A stretch of DNA of 64,000 nucleotides from Anoplopoma fimbria (GCF_027596085.1 NC_072453.1:5343448-5407447); one strand, 5' to 3'; shown: positions 1 to 62,982, counted from the first letter of the stretch. The notes: generated by a model from the letters alone, not told the origin. Numbers and translations are program-made.

Positions 1-174
1 GGGGATCCGTTTAGAGAAGTTTACTGTAAATTACTAATATCAGGAATTTTCCCACCCGAAGTCTGTGTTTTTTTGTAGGAAACACAGACATGAGGAGCAA
101 ATTCCCAAAACACACAAAGTTTATTGGTGAATCTAGACCCTTGAGAATAGGGCGGCAGTTGGTTTTCAGTAATA

Positions 175-370
175 CAGTGGGTACGGAAAGTATTCAGACC
201 CCTTTAAATTTTTCACTCTTTGTTTCATTGCAGCCATTTGCTAAAATCGCATTAATGTACACTCAGCAACCCATCTTGACAGAAAAAAACAGAAATGTAG
301 AAATTTTTGAAAATTTATTAAAAAAGAAAAACTGAAATATCACATGGTCATAAGTATTCAGACCCTTTGC
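175..370. repeat. Left inverted terminal repeat of the Tc1 element
   Basis: This pairs with 1573-1788. The outer direct repeat lies near 181-205 and the inner one near 348-369. Compared with the right arm it lacks about 20 bases between the 'CATTAATGCGA' and 'TTTTAGCAAATGG' blocks, so the arms are not exact mirrors. Confidence 0.88.
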
Positions 371-553
371 TGTGACCCACTCATATTTAACTCACATGCT
401 GTCCATTTCTTCTGATCCTCCTTGAGATGGTTCTACTCCTTCATTGGAGTCCAGCTGTGTTTAATTAAACTGATTGGACTTGATTAGGAAAGGCACACAC
501 CTGTCTATATAAGACCTTACAGCTCACAGTCCATGTCAGAACAAATGAGAATC

Positions 554-1572
554 ATGAGGTCGTAGGAACTGCCCAAGGAGCTCAGAGACAGAATTGTGGC
601 AAGGCACAGATCTGGCCAAGGTTACAAAATAATTTCTGCAGCACTCAAGGTTCCTAAGAGCACAGTGGCCTCCATAATCCTTAAATGGAAGAAGTATTGG
701 ATGACCAGAACTCTTCCTAGACCTGGCCGTCCAGCCAAACTGCGCAATCGTGGGAGAAGAGCCTTGGTGAGAGAGGTAAAGAAGAACCCAAAGATCACTG
801 TGGCTGAGCTCCAGAGATGCAGTAGGGAGATGGGAGAAAGTTCCACAAAGTCAACTATCACTGCAGCCCTCCACCAGTCGGGGCTTTATGGCAGAGTGGC
901 CCGACGGAAGCCTCTCCTCAGTGCAAGACATATGAAAGCCCGCATAGAGTTTGCCAAAAAACACGTGGAGGACTCCCAAACTATGAGAAATAAGATTCTC
1001 TGGTCTGATGAGACCAAGATTGAACTTTTGGCGTTAATTCTAAGCGGTATGTGTGGAGAAAACCAGGCACTGCTCATCACCTGCCCAATACAATCCCAAC
1101 AGTGAAACATGGTGGTGGCAGCATCATGCTATGGGGGTGTTTTTCAGCTGCAGGGACAGGACGACTGGTTGCAATTGAAGGAAAGATGAATGCGGCCAAG
1201 TACAGAGATATCCTGGAAGAAAACCTCCTCCAGAGTGCTCAGGACCTCAGACTGGGCCGAAGGTTCACCTTCCAACAAGACAATGACCCGAAGCACACAG
1301 CTAAAATAACAAAGGAGTGGCTTCGGAACAAGTCTGTGACCATTCTTGACTGGCCCAGCCAGAGCCCTGACCTAAACCCAATTGAGCATCTCTGGAGAGA
1401 CCTGAAAATGGCTGTCCACCAACGTTCACCATCCAACCTGACAGAACTGGAGAGGATCTGCAAGGAAGAATGGCAGAGGATCCCCAAATCCAGGTGTGAG
1501 AAACTTGTTGCATCATTCCCAAGAAGACTCATGGCTGTACTAGCTCAAAAGGGTGCTTCTACTCAATACTGA
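554..1572 (+). pseudogene. Tc1 transposase pseudogene (nonsense plus frameshift)
   Basis: The intact product would be a DDE transposase of about 340 residues that binds the element ends and cuts and pastes at TA. The ATG at 554 is followed two codons later by an in-frame TAG (563-565). From there the frame encodes a paired-like helix-turn-helix region (KVPKSTVASIILKWKK), a GRPAKLRNRGRR hinge and the first catalytic Asp in WSDETK. At the short T-run 1026-1029 the frame shifts by one base. The second frame then carries VWRKPG, the glycine-rich [11 protein letters not shown], the second Asp in QQDNDPKHT and the family's third acidic residue in the [12 protein letters not shown] block, to the TGA at 1570-1572. 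Both lesions are seen directly; neither half alone would be active. Confidence 0.92.
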
Positions 1573-1788
1573 GCAAAGGGTCTGAATACTTATGACCATG
1601 TGATATTTCAGTTTTTCTTTTTTAATAAATTTGCAAAAATTTCTACATTTCTGTTTTTTTCTGTCAAGATGGGTTGCTGAGTGTACATTAATGCGAAAAA
1701 AAATGAACTTTTTCGATTTTAGCAAATGGCTGCAATGAAACAAAGGGTGAAAAATTTAAAGGGGTCTGAATACTTTCCGTACCCACTG
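1573..1788. repeat. Right inverted terminal repeat of the Tc1 element
   Basis: Inverted match to the left arm. It begins just after the transposase stop with the inner direct repeat (GGGTCTGAATACTTATGACC) and ends CCCACTG before the TA duplication. An AATAAA at 1624-1629 could serve as the transposase poly(A) signal. Confidence 0.88.
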
Positions 1789-2891
1789 TATATGGAAAGA
1801 GAAAAATTACAACAAAAACACGTTTGCTTTCTTGTCGGGAGATAAGGCCTTTTATTCTTGAATGAACATAATTTTGTGATCTGTTATTTTTGTCCTGAAT
1901 ATTTTCTCAAAGAATGCGAATATTACACTGTGAAAAAGTGTTTTTCTGAGCCATCACATAGCGAGTAAAGGCATCAACCAATCATGATGTGCGGAATGTA
2001 CATATTCAAAATGTACATTAAACTACAACACGAGGCTCCATAGGTCCAGACATATATACTGCTTAACTGTTTACCAGAGGGATCTCAGAATCACTCAGGG
2101 CATTTTGCTAAAAGGAAACTCCATAAAATAGTTTACAGTCATCCAAGCTATACAACAATATACCTCAGACAGACTGCCACACGCTGCTCTGGGTCAATAG
2201 GATACCAGTAGTGGGTCCTCTGCCTGCGCAAATCTATTCAAACCTTTTATTGTAAAGAGTTGAAATTGTTGCAAATTCACATCGCTGCCAGTATCAATAG
2301 TTTTGATGCGAAATGTTCGTTGAAGAGTATTTCACATTTTTGTGTTGTGTATTTGTCACGCCCCTACCTTAATGCCTTTAGATGAGAAAAAACAATAACT
2401 CTGTCTGCAGAGTGGTATCGTTCTTCTCATCTCTTTGAACTCTGCAAAAATAATTAAATGTTTTCCAAAATGTCTCACTATTTTTTAGAGCATCAAAGAA
2501 GATTTTTCCTTTAGAATACAGATTATTTCTGTCTTCATAGAAATGCACATTTACAACAATATTTAGCAATTGGTTCTGTGCTTTTAATGCTGTCAGTGAA
2601 GAATGGTTACAGTGATGTTGTGGTGCAGCATTAATTTAATGTTCAATATTTTTGAGAAAATCTGATGAAATGCAAGGAAATGCGGCCTGACTGTCTGCCT
2701 GTTCACGGATGTTGCGTCAAGTGGTGATAGAAGCATGTGAGCAGTTAAATCCTCAAAGGCCGCTCAGGTTTCATGTTAATTTACTGTACGTATTACATCC
2801 AGACAGGAGTACAGTTACAGGTATTTTGATGACCCCCGCAGTGTAGCTGACAACCCATCAGGAGGAAAGTACATACAGGGCTGTTTGAGAC

Positions 2892-3054
<163 letters not shown>

Positions 3055-3144
3055 TGCACCAGTTGTTTCGTATAAATATACTGTACATATCTTTTCTCCT
3101 GCTGTCACTGGGGTGGAGATGGCAGGCTTCGTAATCTAATGCTT

Positions 3145-3258
<114 letters not shown>

Positions 3259-5230
3259 TATAGAGATATAAATTCCAACCCTGCATCCAGATCGTATCAT
3301 AAATATCACACACACATTCCCACACAGCAGCTATCTGGTGTCCGTGGCTCGGGTTGCTGTGTCCACTAAGACTTTACAGGATGTTTGACCTATTCTGACC
3401 GTCGGATCAGGCAGCCTTGAGTCGGCCAAGAGGGCTCTACTATTCTAAATATCAAATACCAGCATCAGTGATAACCACCAAAACTGCTCGCAGTAACGCA
3501 CAACCTGATGTACGTCTGTGTGTGTGTGTGTGTGTGTGTTGCTTGCATTAAGGAGGGGAAATCATCTTGGTGTTTTTTTCTGCAGTTTTGTGTTAATATC
3601 GTGTGGATTAGGAGGTTACAGAGGGAGTTTGGCTCTAGATGCCAGAGCCAGCGTACCGTCAATAAAACACTCATCATCTCCTACTCTTCCTCCGTCCCCC
3701 TGCTTCTCCTAATACCTTTCTCCTCCTCGCAATTTTTTCCTTCTCTTATTTCTTCTCTTTGTGATCTGTCTTCTTTCTTCATAATTTAAAGCACAACATG
3801 GGTAAATAGGGCAAACAAATCTTTTTCCAAATAATATGTTTGTAATTATAAAGACTTTTATTTTGAAAAATTCAATTAAAATGTGTATTATTAGTTTAAA
3901 ATAACTCCCCTGTTCTCTCATTTCCTGTGTCATTCATATGAAAGTAAATAATTTGGTGATTTACAAAGGGATTAAAAAATGATTTTCCTTATCTAGAAAG
4001 CATCTATCAAATCAAATTTTGATTATTATTTTTTAATTGTAAATTAATTAAATTAAAGACAAAAAGACATACTAAGGATAACGTGTAGATAAAGGTTAAA
4101 TAAAAATACAAAAACATTTTTTCGCTAAAATGAGAAAAACATTATCGTAAATAATAAATAAACTCCCCAAATGTTAAATTTCCTCCAATTTTTGTGCTCA
4201 ATACACCAAATAGAGTTAGTGTAAAAAATGGTTAGAGACAATGTATGATTTAATAATACTATTAAAAAATTTCTTATCATTTTACCCATGTTAGATCCAA
4301 CACCAATAATCTGAATTTTGACTATACAATAAATTTTACTGATCGTTGATCACTGATGTTAAACAGCGAGTTTAAAAAGCTCTTTGAGGAAACCAAAACC
4401 TCATGTTTACCGCTGACGTCTTAGATCGGTGAAACTGCTCCATTGTTGAGCAAAATATTGCCTCATTGTCTACATTTGGTCCACTTATCTGAGGGAAATA
4501 TTGCAGAAGACCCTTTTTTTCTATATCCTGTGAAACGAGCCAGAAAGTGAAACAAGTCATAAAATGTTGGGGGACATAAAAAGAACAGTGGAGGTCTGTT
4601 GATGTAATGTACGAGAACTTGGACATGACTTCCACACGGCCGATGATCTATGATTTATGTAAGCCTACCATCTGTTGCCACAGAATACGTTGCACAATGA
4701 GTCAGATTGGCTATACGGACATCTACAATGTCACAAACACACACACACACACTGATAGTAAGATGGATACCGGTGGCGAGGTTGCGGGGGCTCATATGAA
4801 CAATGGATGAGGTGAGAGAGAGGACCGCTGATCTCCTTACTCCCACTCTGAGTGACCTGAATATACCCCAGCACACACACACACACTCAAAAACACACTC
4901 ACAAACACACACACAAACTATCTACATACACACAAGCTGCATCCCTCTGCAGCTGACAGCCATTCATTCACTTCAGTGACATGCTCAGGCTATATCTAAA
5001 TGGAGGGCTTTCTCTGGATTGGAACCCCCCACACAACACACACACAATCTCTCTGTCTCTGTCGCTCTCTCTCTCTCACACACACACACACATGTAGGTG
5101 CTTTTTCAAGCCACCAATTTGTACTGTTTTAGTGCTTACCTCCTCTCTGCTTTTTTTCCATATCCATGTAATAAAACACAACACAGATGCACACACTTGC
5201 AAAAATACAAGCACGTAATAAGACACACAT

Positions 5231-5331
<101 letters not shown>

Positions 5332-5749
5332 CTCACGTTGTGTAGCATCTAGATTAATCTAGACTGCTATCTTTGCTCCCATCCACCAGCTTCCACCCAA
5401 AAAACTAAAGAAATACAAAAAAAACTGCCACACCTTGCTCTAATACCTTGACCCTTCACACACACACATACACACACACAAATGCGCCTGTGGCATGTTT
5501 GCTCCTACGACGTGAAAGCCCTCTCTCATTAACCCAGAGGGCACCCCCAGCCTCCCATTGTGCCCCTATCTCCCGCAGCATTCTGGGTAAAGTAGTTTAA
5601 CAATGTCAACCAGATAAGGCCAATGCAAACCTGCTGATAAGCAGTCAAAGGCTGCACTTAATGTCTGTGTGTTTTGAAGGCGTTGGGTGATTGAGGAACC
5701 GATGAGGAGGATGTAAAAGACCAACAGTGTGCAGAATAGCTGTAAATGT

Positions 5750-5754
<5 letters not shown>

Positions 5755-5822
<68 letters not shown>
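5755..5822. repeat. (TG)n microsatellite, about 68 bp
   Basis: Uninterrupted TG on the plus strand, flanked by imperfect TGTATG and TGCGCG units. Confidence 0.96.
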
Positions 5823-5826
<4 letters not shown>

Positions 5827-6392
5827 TGTGGTGGTCACACTGGTAAGTGTACCTTTTCATATCTTTGTAATAACAAGTTAAACTGCCGAAACAGCTAAAT
5901 GCAGAATACAAAAGGAAAGCAAACGCACACGCTGGACAAAGAGTCTGAATGTGTGTGTGATTTCAAACTATGGCCAAGGACCATTAGCAAAGTTATTCAG
6001 GAAACTTTTCCTGTATTGACAAGGAAAGCGGAGCGAGATAGGCTGGCTGAAAAAAGAAAAATGGAGAAAAAGGGGCCGACATTAAAAAGGCAGCTCGGTA
6101 AAATAAAGTTTACGGCCGACGTTCAAGGTAACGGCGTGCTAAAATCTTTTTTTCGCGGGCTGCCACGAGGCAACCACACTGTAATTCGAGGTCAAAGGTA
6201 AAGGGCCTATCCTCCATCCAGACTTTAATGTTGCAATAAGCAGCGTCACAAAGGGCTCCGGTTGCAGTGCGATAAAAAGGTGTGAATATTTCACAGGAAC
6301 TCTCAAATAAAATGTAGTAAAATTTTCGCACTTTGTCCCAGAAACTCCACACCCTGCAGCGGATAATCTCGACTATTCTTCCCAGCTCTCGC

Positions 6393-6394
<2 letters not shown>

Positions 6395-6467
<73 letters not shown>

Positions 6468-6482
6468 CACACACACACACAC
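6395..6482. repeat. (CA)n microsatellite, about 88 bp
   Basis: CA on the plus strand with a single-base phase break (CAACAC) near 6466. Confidence 0.95.
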
Positions 6483-6586
6483 CCTCAAAAGCAAACTGTG
6501 TGGATTTATATTGGTGTGTATACCAGACTAGCATGATCTGTTTGATGAGCACATGCGAGCTGCATTTCTGTTTTCACACGTGTATG

Positions 6587-6632
<46 letters not shown>

Positions 6633-7046
6633 GAATCCACAAAGTAAAGATTTTAAATCTTGGCAGGATGAAAGCGGATATCCTCGCTTTGTTCTCTTAA
6701 TGGTCCTGTTCCGTTTTTATTATTCTGAATACCTGACCCACCTGTACAGCCAGAGGAGACTTTATCCTGCCCGTCTCTCTCTCACGAAACACTGCTAGAT
6801 TCAGTTTCCCTTTCTCTCCCCATTCTTCCCCGTCTATCGGCTACAGCTACAGTTTCAAATTGCTTCCTCCCTTTTTCTTTCTTCCCTCCCCCTTCTCAGT
6901 CTTCCACGCTTTCTCCTGTGGTCCATTTTCTTACAGGAGACAAATGATGGGCATTGATGAACACAAGGCCGTTATTCAGAGGACTCACGCCCAGCATGAG
7001 AGCGAAATGAACAATCAAGACGTCTTCTTTTTGTAAGAATCTTTTT

Positions 7047-7052
7047 TTTAAT
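7047..7052 (-). terminator. bahcc1: Candidate poly(A) signal ATTAAA for bahcc1
   Basis: The minus strand reads ATTAAA, the commonest variant hexamer, about 2.5 kb past the stop codon. Cleavage would fall near 7025-7035. Confidence 0.3.
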
Positions 7053-7959
7053 GAAACACAAAAAGGCAATAAAATTAAGATAAATAATTTTTCCTTTTGT
7101 ACATGAGGAAATATTTAAGTCATATTTCCATAGAATGACTGAAATTACATAATATATTTTAGTAGGTTATCTCAACCATACAAAGCAGTTTTCCAGTGGG
7201 TCTAAAAACAAAAAAAAACACAATGATGTCGCTTCTGTCAAAACATGATGGTTACAACTGAATCCAGTGTTTCTTAAAGAAAAAAACAGCTTTAAAAAAA
7301 AAAGGCATTTAAAGACCCATAAAAGTAATATTTTAAAATTGAGTTCACATTAAATTCTGTTTTAAAGCTTTTGCTTTGCAGTGTAACAGCAACGTTGTTG
7401 TTAAAAGTCAGTCAATGTCCTAAAAAAAGAAAAAGGCAATCATGTTCCTCCTCCCTGTACATCCTATACACTGACAACAAACAGTCATCAAAGGGTTGCA
7501 TAAACAGTAAGACAATGGTAAAACGAGGAAAACAAGCAAACATAAAACACACATTTTTGGCAAAGCAGGAATAAAAGTGACAAGAAGCATAATTTGTGAT
7601 TTGATCCTTATCTTGTTTTTTGTTTTTTTTTGTCTCTCAACATTGTCCCATTGATTGGCTCTGATTGTCCTTCACAGTCACGTGATGCCATTATGGTTGC
7701 CACGGTAACCTCAAGTGCATCAGCTGGGCAGCGTGCAGACATTGTTGCTGCAACGTTTCTCGCAGGCTGTCATAGCAACGCTGGATGAACACGAGCAGAC
7801 AACGAGAAGAACTCTATACCTCGGTGATTGCAGGGGTCCCGGATTCAGATTTGATTGAATGTTTTTATGTCTTTTTCATAAAAAAAACGTTTCTTCTAAT
7901 GCGGTGAAGCGTAAACTCACAGGTGCTTTGGTATGTTTTTCTTTTTGATGCCAGATAAA

Positions 7960-7967
7960 TATCTACA
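7960..7967 (-). promoter_or_regulatory. Pumilio-type site UGUAGAUA in the probable 3' UTR
   Basis: The minus strand reads TGTAGATA, which fits the PUF-family consensus UGUANAUA. Short motifs of this kind occur by chance, so binding is unproven. Confidence 0.3.
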
Positions 7968-8350
7968 TTTTATATAGGTATACAGGCTAAAATAGATAAA
8001 GAACTAAATTCTTTTAGGATCAGAGAACAGCAGAAACTCAGTTTCTTTTTCCAGTATTTGTTTAAAAAAAAGAAGCTCCCAACAGGAAATGCACATTTTA
8101 AACCCAATGGAGTGAAATAAAGAGAAAAAAAGAATATGCAAACATGTTTAAAAAGAGCCTTTTTTTCTGATTTCCTTATAAAACATTTCCCAACCACCCT
8201 TTCTACATAGTCAGCCTTTGCCTTAAGCAGGGCTTACAAGCACAATGTCTTCACATCAGTTGTACAGTTTGACCCCAAATCCAAACCTCCAATCCTGTTC
8301 AGTGCATTAAGAGAGAAGCATACTAACCCGACCTCCTCCCTCTGTCAGAA

Positions 8351-8382
8351 CCCCCCCCCCCCCAACCCCCACGAACCCACCC
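8351..8382 (-). promoter_or_regulatory. G-quadruplex motif in the probable 3' UTR
   Basis: On the minus (transcript) strand the order is GGG-T-GGG-TTCGT-GGGGG-TT-G13. Four runs of at least three G with loops of 1 to 5 bases meet the usual G-quadruplex rule. The motif would sit about 1.2 kb past the stop codon. Confidence 0.5.
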
Positions 8383-8467
8383 ACACTCACCCTAAAAAAT
8401 CTAAATAAAATAATCTTCTCTGCAAAAGAAATCAACAAAAAAAACAAGAACAAATATATATGTATAC

Positions 8468-8475
8468 TATTTACA
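8468..8475 (-). promoter_or_regulatory. Pumilio-type site UGUAAAUA in the probable 3' UTR
   Basis: The minus strand reads TGTAAATA inside an AU-rich context (AGTTGTAAATAGTATACAT), a good PUF consensus match. It is the second such site in the UTR. Confidence 0.35.
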
Positions 8476-9535
8476 ACTTGTTATATTACACATGATGCTG
8501 TACAAAGCAACAAACACACGCCCACTCACACGTACGCACTCACACCACCATGCACTCACATTTCAAATAAACAATCCAACTACCTGTACATGTGTCTTCG
8601 CATCCCCGAACTGGAGGGTATGAGAGAGAGAGAGGTATCGACGTGTATGGCTTGACAGGAGAAGACATTTTTTCGTGTTTCAGTCGCGACTGAAAACTGC
8701 ACGTTTAGTTCAGGACTGATTCATATTCAGAGTGTTACCGACATACCAACGGCGTCATGACGTCCTTCCCTGCTTGATGAGCGCAGGGTGAACACGTGCA
8801 CGACCACACATACAGCTCAAACACACACTCACGTTAAAGCACTATTTACTTAGAGCTCATTAAATGCCTAACAGGGTCATCGCATCCGCTCTGCAAACAC
8901 ACACACATATATGCGCTTACACACAAAGTCCGAACTACAGTGTTTTTTTTTTGGTCCTGTTGGGGATCTCCCGATCACGCTGTCATAGTCAAACTACCAG
9001 TATAAGACCATCGAAACCCTCCAAACCAGTGTGGTTTACAGTAAGTCTCTGCTTACCATTCAGTCTCTCCCGCTCTCTGAGTCAGTCTTTGTTTCAGAAA
9101 GCCAAGTCTGACGCCCTCCCTCCATCGCATATCCAAGCGAGTGTACTCCAAAGTGCTCATGTCCTTGGTTCCTGCTCTTTTGTTGCAGTAATCTTGTTGC
9201 AGTGACGAGATGCTCTGTGATTTCAGCCAAAGGGAAAGGCTGTAATATCTCGTTGCAACAAGAGGCCTCAGTCCACATCTGATAAAGAGGTTAAATCTGA
9301 CATGGATCAGATTTTTTTTCCCCAGAACAAACCAGGCTCCTATAAGTGCCAGTACTGTCGGGCTTTATCCAGTGGGCTAGCTCCTTCTCTTACAAAGGGA
9401 CAGATCAATACGCAGAGTCACAGCTCTTTGTCTTGGTTCCCCCTCTGTCTCCAGCTCCGTTCTGAAGGACCATCCTGGAAGTATTCGTCTCCAGAGTTCA
9501 GGTTCAATATTTGGATCATTCTCCAGCCGATGGTG

Positions 9536-60265
<50,730 letters not shown>

Positions 60266-60427
60266 CCCGTTGAGAACCGATAAATCCCAAATCCGAAGTA
60301 AAATCCGGAAGCACCGCAAGGTCTCAGGCACCCAGATGCAAAATAATCCCTTTTATGAACTTCGGGCTCCCCTCACGTTGAGCGGAGTTTTGGCTTTGCA
60401 GGGTGGAAACTGAGTCCCCGTCATGTC
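60266..60427 (-). other. bahcc1: Predicted bahcc1 5' UTR part of the first coding exon
   Basis: On the minus strand a pyrimidine-rich acceptor (GCTCTCCCTCCTGTAG) ends at 60428, so the exon probably begins at 60427. An in-frame TAA lies upstream of the start codon and no earlier in-frame ATG intervenes, which fixes the start at 60265. This implies at least one noncoding exon further upstream, which I could not place. Confidence 0.5.
60353..60424 (-). CDS. Upstream ORF in the bahcc1 5' UTR, 23 codons
   Basis: On the minus strand an ATG at 60424-60422 opens 23 codons (MTGTQFPPCKAKTPLNVRGARSS) ending at TAA 60355-60353. It ends 87 bases before the bahcc1 start codon, so it does not overlap the main frame. 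Its start context has G at -3 but A at +4, weaker than the main ATG (G at -3 and +4). Its presence in mRNA depends on the exon beginning at the acceptor near 60428. Confidence 0.45.
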   Translation of the reverse strand: MTGTQFPPCKAKTPLNVRGARSS

Positions 60428-60770
60428 CTACAGGAGGGAGAGCAGGAGACACGTCAAAACCGCTGACAATAATGAGCCAACCAGGGATGTAGTGCCGAAG
60501 AAAGGAAAGGGCTGAGCTGAGAGACAGTCGCTGTTCATGTTGAGACAAACAACCAGCATTTACAAAGCAATTCAAATTTCACAACAAAAAAAAACGACCC
60601 CACATTTACATATCATTCTCACTAGTTTGGTGTATATATACTGTCCTCTCTCCACGTTTCATTTAACGCCAGCCCAGGAAGGTGAGAGAAGTCTGTTCTG
60701 CAGATAAAACGGTGGTTGAGCTGAGTTTATGTGGATTTACCCTGCACACCTCATCGCTGGAGTCTTTACC

Positions 60771-60824
60771 CTCCTCCTCCTCCTCCTCCTCCTCCTCCTC
60801 CTCCTCCTCATCCTCATCCTCATC
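60771..60824. repeat. (CTC)n/(GAG)n trinucleotide repeat upstream of bahcc1
   Basis: About 13 CTC units followed by three CATCCT units on plus. On the minus strand this is (GATGAG)3(GAG)n, the same type of repeat as the poly-Glu tract in exon 19. It is bounded by splice-like signals (see findings). Confidence 0.9.
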
Positions 60825-61357
60825 CTGTGACCAAACACGATGCAAATAACGCACACGGGAGCTTTCTTTATCAGCGAAAAGAATGGAAAGGAAAGGGGGA
60901 GATTTGGCTCAGGTACAAACAAATGGTGCATATACAGTACAAGAGTTCACAGCCGTAAAAAAAAAAAAAAAAAAGCCTCTCTCGATGAAGGACGAGTTGT
61001 TAAGTCTTTAGACTGAACAAGGACTGGCCATAAACAAGCTGGTTCTGGGGGGGATCTTGCACTAAAATATGAAATGAAACCATTTTCACAATACTTACGA
61101 GCAAGAATGCGCAACCCCTAAATTATGGCGACTAATATATATTCCCCCACACCTCAGAGTTTCTCATAGACACACACGTTTCAGCTTTGATTAATGGTTG
61201 TTGTTTATGTAAATTAAGTTTGATTTCTTTCGCCATTCGGTTGTCATAAAATCTGATCCATTGTACATTCATTTAACGTGTCACGTAAGAGGACAGGATA
61301 TTCTATAATTTAAAAAAAAAAGGAAATAAAACGTTAGATTTGTAGAAGATCCAGTAG

Positions 61358-61359
<2 letters not shown>

Positions 61360-61430
<71 letters not shown>
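61360..61430. repeat. (CA)n microsatellite, about 71 bp
   Basis: Uninterrupted CA on plus, upstream of the gene. Confidence 0.96.
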
Positions 61431-61437
<7 letters not shown>

Positions 61438-62134
61438 ACGTGTCTGCCTTGGATCAATGGTGTTTTATAGCTTTTAGAATAAAATCTGACTTTACTGATC
61501 CTTGTTTTTTATGGATTATCCAAACTTGTTTCACTTTGATGTTTAGCTTCTTTCTTTTTTTTTTTTTTTTTTATATAGTTGGGACCGTTGTAACCGAGAT
61601 TCCTATTTGTAGTGTTGCTTATTAATGAAAACGGTGATGAAACAGCTATTTCTGTCAAACTCCTGCGGGGTCAGCAGCAGTGGCCCTCGGCTCCTGGCAA
61701 TGGCGAGCACCATGCATCTCTGCTACACGTACACAGTATACAATAAGGCTACACTGTAATCACAAACACAAATCAAATCACCTTTATGCTCCAGTGCGAA
61801 AGAGCGAAGCAATAACACAGTGAAATAGACTAGGAAATCATCGACTTTATATGTAGTATGCCTTATAGCCAGGTCCATTTACTTAAATAGGGCTCCATGT
61901 GACGCTCAGATATATAGTGGGAGCTGGGAGCCTGCGTTCAACAACACACACACCTCAGCAACCCATTTATTAGGCTTCTCAATGCATGGCACGTCCATCT
62001 AGCGCTCTGTAGATGCTGATAGCACCTCCCAGGAATCAACGATAAAGGAACAAAGAAAATATCAAATGCTCTGGTGGACCAGGGGGCTTGTGAAGTGCAT
62101 AGCCTGCATGAGCTCGGATATTCAAGTCTCCTTT

Positions 62135-62191
<57 letters not shown>

Positions 62192-62807
62192 GACCAAGCT
62201 GCTCAAGGACTCCAACTTTCAGGAATTGTGTTATGGGGTTGGGGGGAAATCTCCAAAGTTCAGCAGCACTGACAGAGTGAATGTGTATTTGTGTGTGTGT
62301 GTGTCCGTCCAAACACTCACAAGCATAACATATCCAATGCATGCATATATCTAAATGCTTCCCATAAGAACATCTGCTCTAAACAAGCAAGTGCATTTAA
62401 ATATTGTAATTTCCCTTTTTATCAGTGAGCACCGCGTTATCGTTTTTGACCACATCTATTGGACAGAAAGAGGATAAACGAGGGTGAAACAGGAGAGAAA
62501 CGGAGACTACTGGGAAGGCAAAATGGACTCTCTCCTGTCCCCACGGCTGTGAGAAACAATGGCCCTTCTCTACGGGACATCAATCATAAACCACTCTCGT
62601 CTGACATTTGTCTATACATTTTTACATTTTCAGGCCGTAAACACACGTCCTTGGTATTTACATTCCACGTCAACAGAGAGCCACTCAGGCTGCATTTAAC
62701 AACCTGGATCTAAAGCCCGTGTTATCGCTCGCCACGCAAACAAAACGACGTGAGCAGATCGCGCGTAACAGTTTGGGGGGAAAAATTATCATTTGGATCG
62801 ACTGTAG

Positions 62808-62808
<1 letters not shown>

Positions 62809-62896
<88 letters not shown>
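62809..62896. repeat. (TG)n microsatellite, about 88 bp
   Basis: TG on plus. It faces the CA tract at 62996 across about 100 bases of unique sequence. Confidence 0.97.
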
Positions 62897-62898
<2 letters not shown>

Positions 62899-62982
62899 CG
62901 TGTGCGTATATGTGTCTACGTGGAAGGCGTTCAGACTTCCTTCCACTTCACCCAGACTCCCCCAAACCCCATACACGCCTCC

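Larger units (their letters stand above)
175..1788 (+). mobile_element. Tc1/mariner DNA transposon, full length, inactive
   Basis: The ends read CAGTGGGTACGGAAAG... and ...CTTTCCGTACCCACTG, are mutually inverted, and are flanked on both sides by TA (173-174 and 1789-1790), the target-site duplication of Tc1/mariner. Length is 1,614 bp, the usual size of fish Tc1 elements. Each end holds an outer and an inner copy of an 'AGTATTCAGACCC' direct repeat (near 187 and 354 on the left; mirrored near 1580 and 1768 on the right), the IR/DR arrangement. A single transposase gene lies between, in + orientation, but it is broken. The element lies outside bahcc1, about 5 kb beyond the probable 3' end of that gene. 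Similarity of the two arms suggests a fairly recent insertion. Confidence 0.95.
7025..9535 (-). other. bahcc1: Probable 3' UTR of bahcc1
   Basis: This 2.5-kb stretch directly follows the bahcc1 stop codon on the minus strand. Unlike the DNA on both sides, it has no long CA/GT tract and no splice-bounded coding block. Its minus strand is AU-rich and contains two UGUANAUA-type Pumilio sites. The only good-looking poly(A) hexamer I found is a variant ATTAAA (minus strand of 7047-7052); I saw no canonical AATAAA in the right orientation between 7025 and 9535. The boundary is an inference from these signs. Confidence 0.45.

Noticed and set aside
5899..6201. A 100-codon plus-strand open frame rich in Lys and Arg
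   Set aside because: It contains no known motif, and the Lys-rich part comes from an A/G-rich stretch. No support as a gene.
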